From contig NZ_JAQYUS010000002.1 in NCBI RefSeq assembly GCF_030686865.1, positions 62,001-126,000 on the forward strand: DNA of 64,000 nucleotides. Direction: 5' to 3'. The position numbers were made by a program, and so were the translations under genes. Of this stretch, positions 61,511 to 64,000 are shown one piece after another (the stretch's first letter is position 1; each line of letters begins with the position of its first letter). Origin of the DNA: Kaistella sp. SH40-3 (GTDB lineage: Bacteria > Bacteroidota > Bacteroidia > Flavobacteriales > Weeksellaceae). Below the pieces are notes generated by a model. The model was given only the letters and a program-made list of their open reading frames with translations, had not been told where the DNA came from and made no database searches.

Positions 61511-64000
61511 ATGACAAACAAAATTGAGATTTCATCAATTATTAAAAAAAGGACTTTAGGACTTGCCTTCGTTTTAGGCGCAGCGAGTTTAGCATTCGCA
61601 CAGCAGAAAGTAAACGTAAGCGGAAAAATTGTTGACCAACAAAAAAACGCTGTTCCTTACGCTTCAATAACCTTCAGCAATAAAGCGAACAAACTTTTCA
61701 GCGATGCGGCTTTATCCAATGAGAAAGGAGAATACAAATTAGAACTGACTCCAGGGAATTACGATATCGCAATTGAAGCGATTGACTTTAAAAAGACCAC
61801 CTTAAATAAACAAATCTCGACTGCGGGAAATCTTGGTAATTTTACGGTAACTTCTGAAAGTTCTGCGACTAACGGTAGAACCAAAGACATCGAAGGTGTT
61901 ACCATTACAGCGACGGCGGTAAAACCGTACCGTGTAGAACTCGACAAAAAAGTTTACGACCCTTCTTCCGACCTTCTTAGTAAAGGTGGGAATTTGCAAG
62001 ATGTTTTAGCTAATGTTCCTTCTGTAGATGTTGATACCGATGGTACAGTTTCGATGAGAGGAAACTCTAACGTGAAATTCTTAATCAACGGAAAACCATC
62101 TGCTCTTCTTGGAATTGATAGTGGCCCAGGTGGTTTGCAATCGATCCCCGCAGATCAAATTGAAAGAATTGAAGTCATTACCAATCCTTCTTCAAAATTT
62201 GAAGCGAGTGGAACTGCAGGGATTTTAAATATTATTTTAAAGAAAACCAAAGGAATGGGTTTCAACGGTAGCGTTACCGGAAGTTTAGGATATTTACCAA
62301 GTACTAATTTAAATACAAATTTGAGTTGGAAAAAAGGCAACTGGACTTGGTTCCTTAATGGTGGCGGTGGTTACCGAAAAGGAGAAGGAAAAAATGATAG
62401 TAATACTCGATTTTTTGATCAAACGAGTCTTGCAACAACCAGATACTTCGAACAAAATTCACGTAACAAAAGTGAAAGCAATAACTATAATGCGACCGGA
62501 GGATTTGCAGTTGATTTAACGGAAAAAACCTCTTTCAACCTTTCGGGTATGATTAGAAGTTCCGATAGTAACAGCGATAATAAAGTAGATAACTTTAATT
62601 ATAATGCTTCCAGAGTGTTAACGGATTACTCGCAAACCAATGCTTTAGGTACGGGTGACAACCTTTCATTGCAAGGTGATATTGGTTTAGATCATAAGTT
62701 CAATACCAATGGGCATAACGTTTCATTATCCTTAAGTGTACAGAGAAGCAATAATGAATCGACGGAAGATTCCAGACAATACAATTCGTCTGTTTTTCAA
62801 TATGGAAGTTTAGGGGATAACAATACCATTAACAAATCAATCATTGGTAAAATCGATTATGAATTGCCAATCGGGGAAAAATCGAAATTAGAAGCAGGTT
62901 ACCGAATTGATAATAATGTGAATGATTACGATTTCCTGAATAAAGAAACAGATTCATTTTTAAATTATGGCGTTGCAGAAAAATACAGTGGTAATACTGT
63001 TTACGATGAAATGATTAATGCTGGGTATGCGCAGTTTAAAAGTAAAGTTGATAAGTTAGGTTACCAAGTTGGTTTAAGAGCAGAGCAATCAAACATCGAA
63101 ATTAGTTATTTAGGATATACTGGCGCAAAAGATTCAAACAAAAAGAGTTACTTAGGATTTTTCCCAAGTGTATTTTTGAGTTATGATTTAGGAAGTACCA
63201 ACGATCAGTTATTATTGAATTATTCCAGAAGAATTAACAGACCACGTTCTTGGTTCTTGATTCCTTACCCGACTTCGTTGGCAAACCGTCAAAATTTATT
63301 TCAGGGTAATGGTGATTTGAATCCGTCTTACATCGACTCTTTCGAATTAGGATACGCCATTCAGAAGAAAAAATTCACCATCAATCCAACTTTATATTTT
63401 AGAAAAACTACGGACGATGTTAAATTTGTGGTTTTGCGTGAAGCAGTCGGTTCAGATGTTTTAATTACCACCCCTAATAATGTAGGAAGTGAAACGAGTT
63501 ACGGTTTAGATTTTAACGTAACTGCTGATTTATTCCCTTGGTATAAAATTATGGCGAGTGCAGATCTTTTCGGATATAAATCAGAAGGTTCTTATTTTGA
63601 TGCCACAAGAATGGATAAACCATTATCTTTTGATGGTTCAGGATTCTCAACCAGAATTCGTTTAACCAACACTTTCAAAATCGATAAAACGATGAGCATG
63701 CAAGTACAAGGTTTCTTCAGAGGTGGACAAAAAACCGCTTCCAGCCTAAGCAAAGATATGTATGTCTTAAATTTTGGAGCCAACAAAACCATCTGGAAAA
63801 ATAACGGTACCATCGCATTTAATATTCAGGATATTTTAGGAACCAGAGGTAGAAATGTAACCAGTTTCGGTTCGGGTTTTGAAAAAGACTCCTATATGAG
63901 GTGGAACCCAAGAAGTTTCAATGTTTCGTTGACTTACCGTTTCAAACAAGGTGAGAAAGTAGATGCACCGAAACGTAAAAAAGATATTAACGCGAATAGT
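61511..64000 (+). CDS. TonB-dependent receptor/outer-membrane beta-barrel protein (3' truncated by window edge)
   Basis: Open from ATG 61511 to the right edge without a stop, 830 codons read. The signal peptide ends AFAQQ (residue 32). The order is CarboxypepD_reg-like domain (33-110), plug (about 125-235, with EGVTITATAVKPYRVEL, DVLANVPSVDVDTDGTVSMR and IERIEVITNPSSKFEASGTA), then an OMP_b-brl_3 type barrel. The visible tail VDAPKRKKDINANS comes after the last strand SFNVSLTYRFKQ, so nearly the whole protein is present. Substrate unknown. The start follows a 110-base gap after mltG. Confidence 0.93.
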   Translation, partial: MTNKIEISSIIKKRTLGLAFVLGAASLAFAQQKVNVSGKIVDQQKNAVPYASITFSNKANKLFSDAALSNEKGEYKLELTPGNYDIAIEAIDFKKTTLNKQISTAGNLGNFTVTSESSATNGRTKDIEGVTITATAVKPYRVELDKKVYDPSSDLLSKGGNLQDVLANVPSVDVDTDGTVSMRGNSNVKFLINGKPSALLGIDSGPGGLQSIPADQIERIEVITNPSSKFEASGTAGILNIILKKTKGMGFNGSVTGSLGYLPSTNLNTNLSWKKGNWTWFLNGGGGYRKGEGKNDSNTRFFDQTSLATTRYFEQNSRNKSESNNYNATGGFAVDLTEKTSFNLSGMIRSSDSNSDNKVDNFNYNASRVLTDYSQTNALGTGDNLSLQGDIGLDHKFNTNGHNVSLSLSVQRSNNESTEDSRQYNSSVFQYGSLGDNNTINKSIIGKIDYELPIGEKSKLEAGYRIDNNVNDYDFLNKETDSFLNYGVAEKYSGNTVYDEMINAGYAQFKSKVDKLGYQVGLRAEQSNIEISYLGYTGAKDSNKKSYLGFFPSVFLSYDLGSTNDQLLLNYSRRINRPRSWFLIPYPTSLANRQNLFQGNGDLNPSYIDSFELGYAIQKKKFTINPTLYFRKTTDDVKFVVLREAVGSDVLITTPNNVGSETSYGLDFNVTADLFPWYKIMASADLFGYKSEGSYFDATRMDKPLSFDGSGFSTRIRLTNTFKIDKTMSMQVQGFFRGGQKTASSLSKDMYVLNFGANKTIWKNNGTIAFNIQDILGTRGRNVTSFGSGFEKDSYMRWNPRSFNVSLTYRFKQGEKVDAPKRKKDINANS

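Overview
The window is about 64 kb of AT-rich chromosome from a member of the Bacteroidota, most likely order Flavobacteriales, family Weeksellaceae (Chryseobacterium/Kaistella-like; the genus is a guess). Evidence: type IX secretion C-terminal sorting domains of both the A and B classes, several TonB-dependent or outer-membrane beta-barrel proteins, Bacteroidota promoters with a TAnnTTTG -7 box, a Tpx/Ohr peroxide defence set, and short palindromic intergenic repeats. I see no rRNA operon, prophage, CRISPR array or intact transposase. One tRNA-Arg(TCG) lies at 6700-6773.

Layout. 1-6.5 kb: end of a DUF5916 outer-membrane protein, pheS, a TalC-type transaldolase, a secreted T9SS protein, then a nitroreductase-ohrR-ohr operon with stacked palindromes over its promoter. 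6.7-15.5 kb: tRNA-Arg, a plug-less beta-barrel paired with a 987-residue TPR protein, and a giant T9SS type B adhesin-like protein. 15.7-25 kb: APC permease, Mpo1-like protein, SPFH protein, dGTPase, a lipoprotein, a MazEF-type toxin-antitoxin pair, and gcvP. 25-29 kb: a 50-residue Cys-rich protein on a probably leaderless transcript, a DnaJ-domain membrane protein, a broken DoxX gene and a cluster of SRPBCC/VOC proteins. 29-33 kb: thiol peroxidase, then a TonB receptor and thioredoxin operon whose promoter spacer holds a perfect 16-bp palindrome. 33-48 kb: META lipoprotein, pentapeptide protein, hypothetical secreted proteins, rlmF, two GNAT proteins, an OFA-type MFS transporter, a 5'-nucleotidase, an AhpD-like protein, hemN, a SASA esterase with a beta-propeller partner, and a second APC permease.

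48.8-57.2 kb is one functional block on the plus strand: Crp/Fnr regulator, rhodanese, OsmC protein, TolC, membrane-fusion lipoprotein, RND pump, PII-like DUF3240 protein and DUF2892 membrane protein. Three intergenic gaps in this block have been invaded by repeats: a 165-bp inverted-repeat element flanked by 14-bp direct repeats, a second inverted repeat, and a 15-bp tandem repeat between tolC and the adaptor gene. 57.2-58 kb is a gene-poor array of degenerate TGACAAA-ended palindromes surrounding a frameshifted GIY-YIG nuclease gene. 58-64 kb: a heme-motif DUF3365 lipoprotein, pnuC, dapF, mltG and a TonB-type receptor that runs off the right edge.

The most unusual signals are the palindrome array with the dead GIY-YIG nuclease, the direct-repeat-flanked element at the end of the Crp gene, the TonB receptor with a CxxC in its plug encoded next to a periplasmic thioredoxin, and the VNTR inside the efflux operon. 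I did not find a clearly new defence or biosynthetic system.
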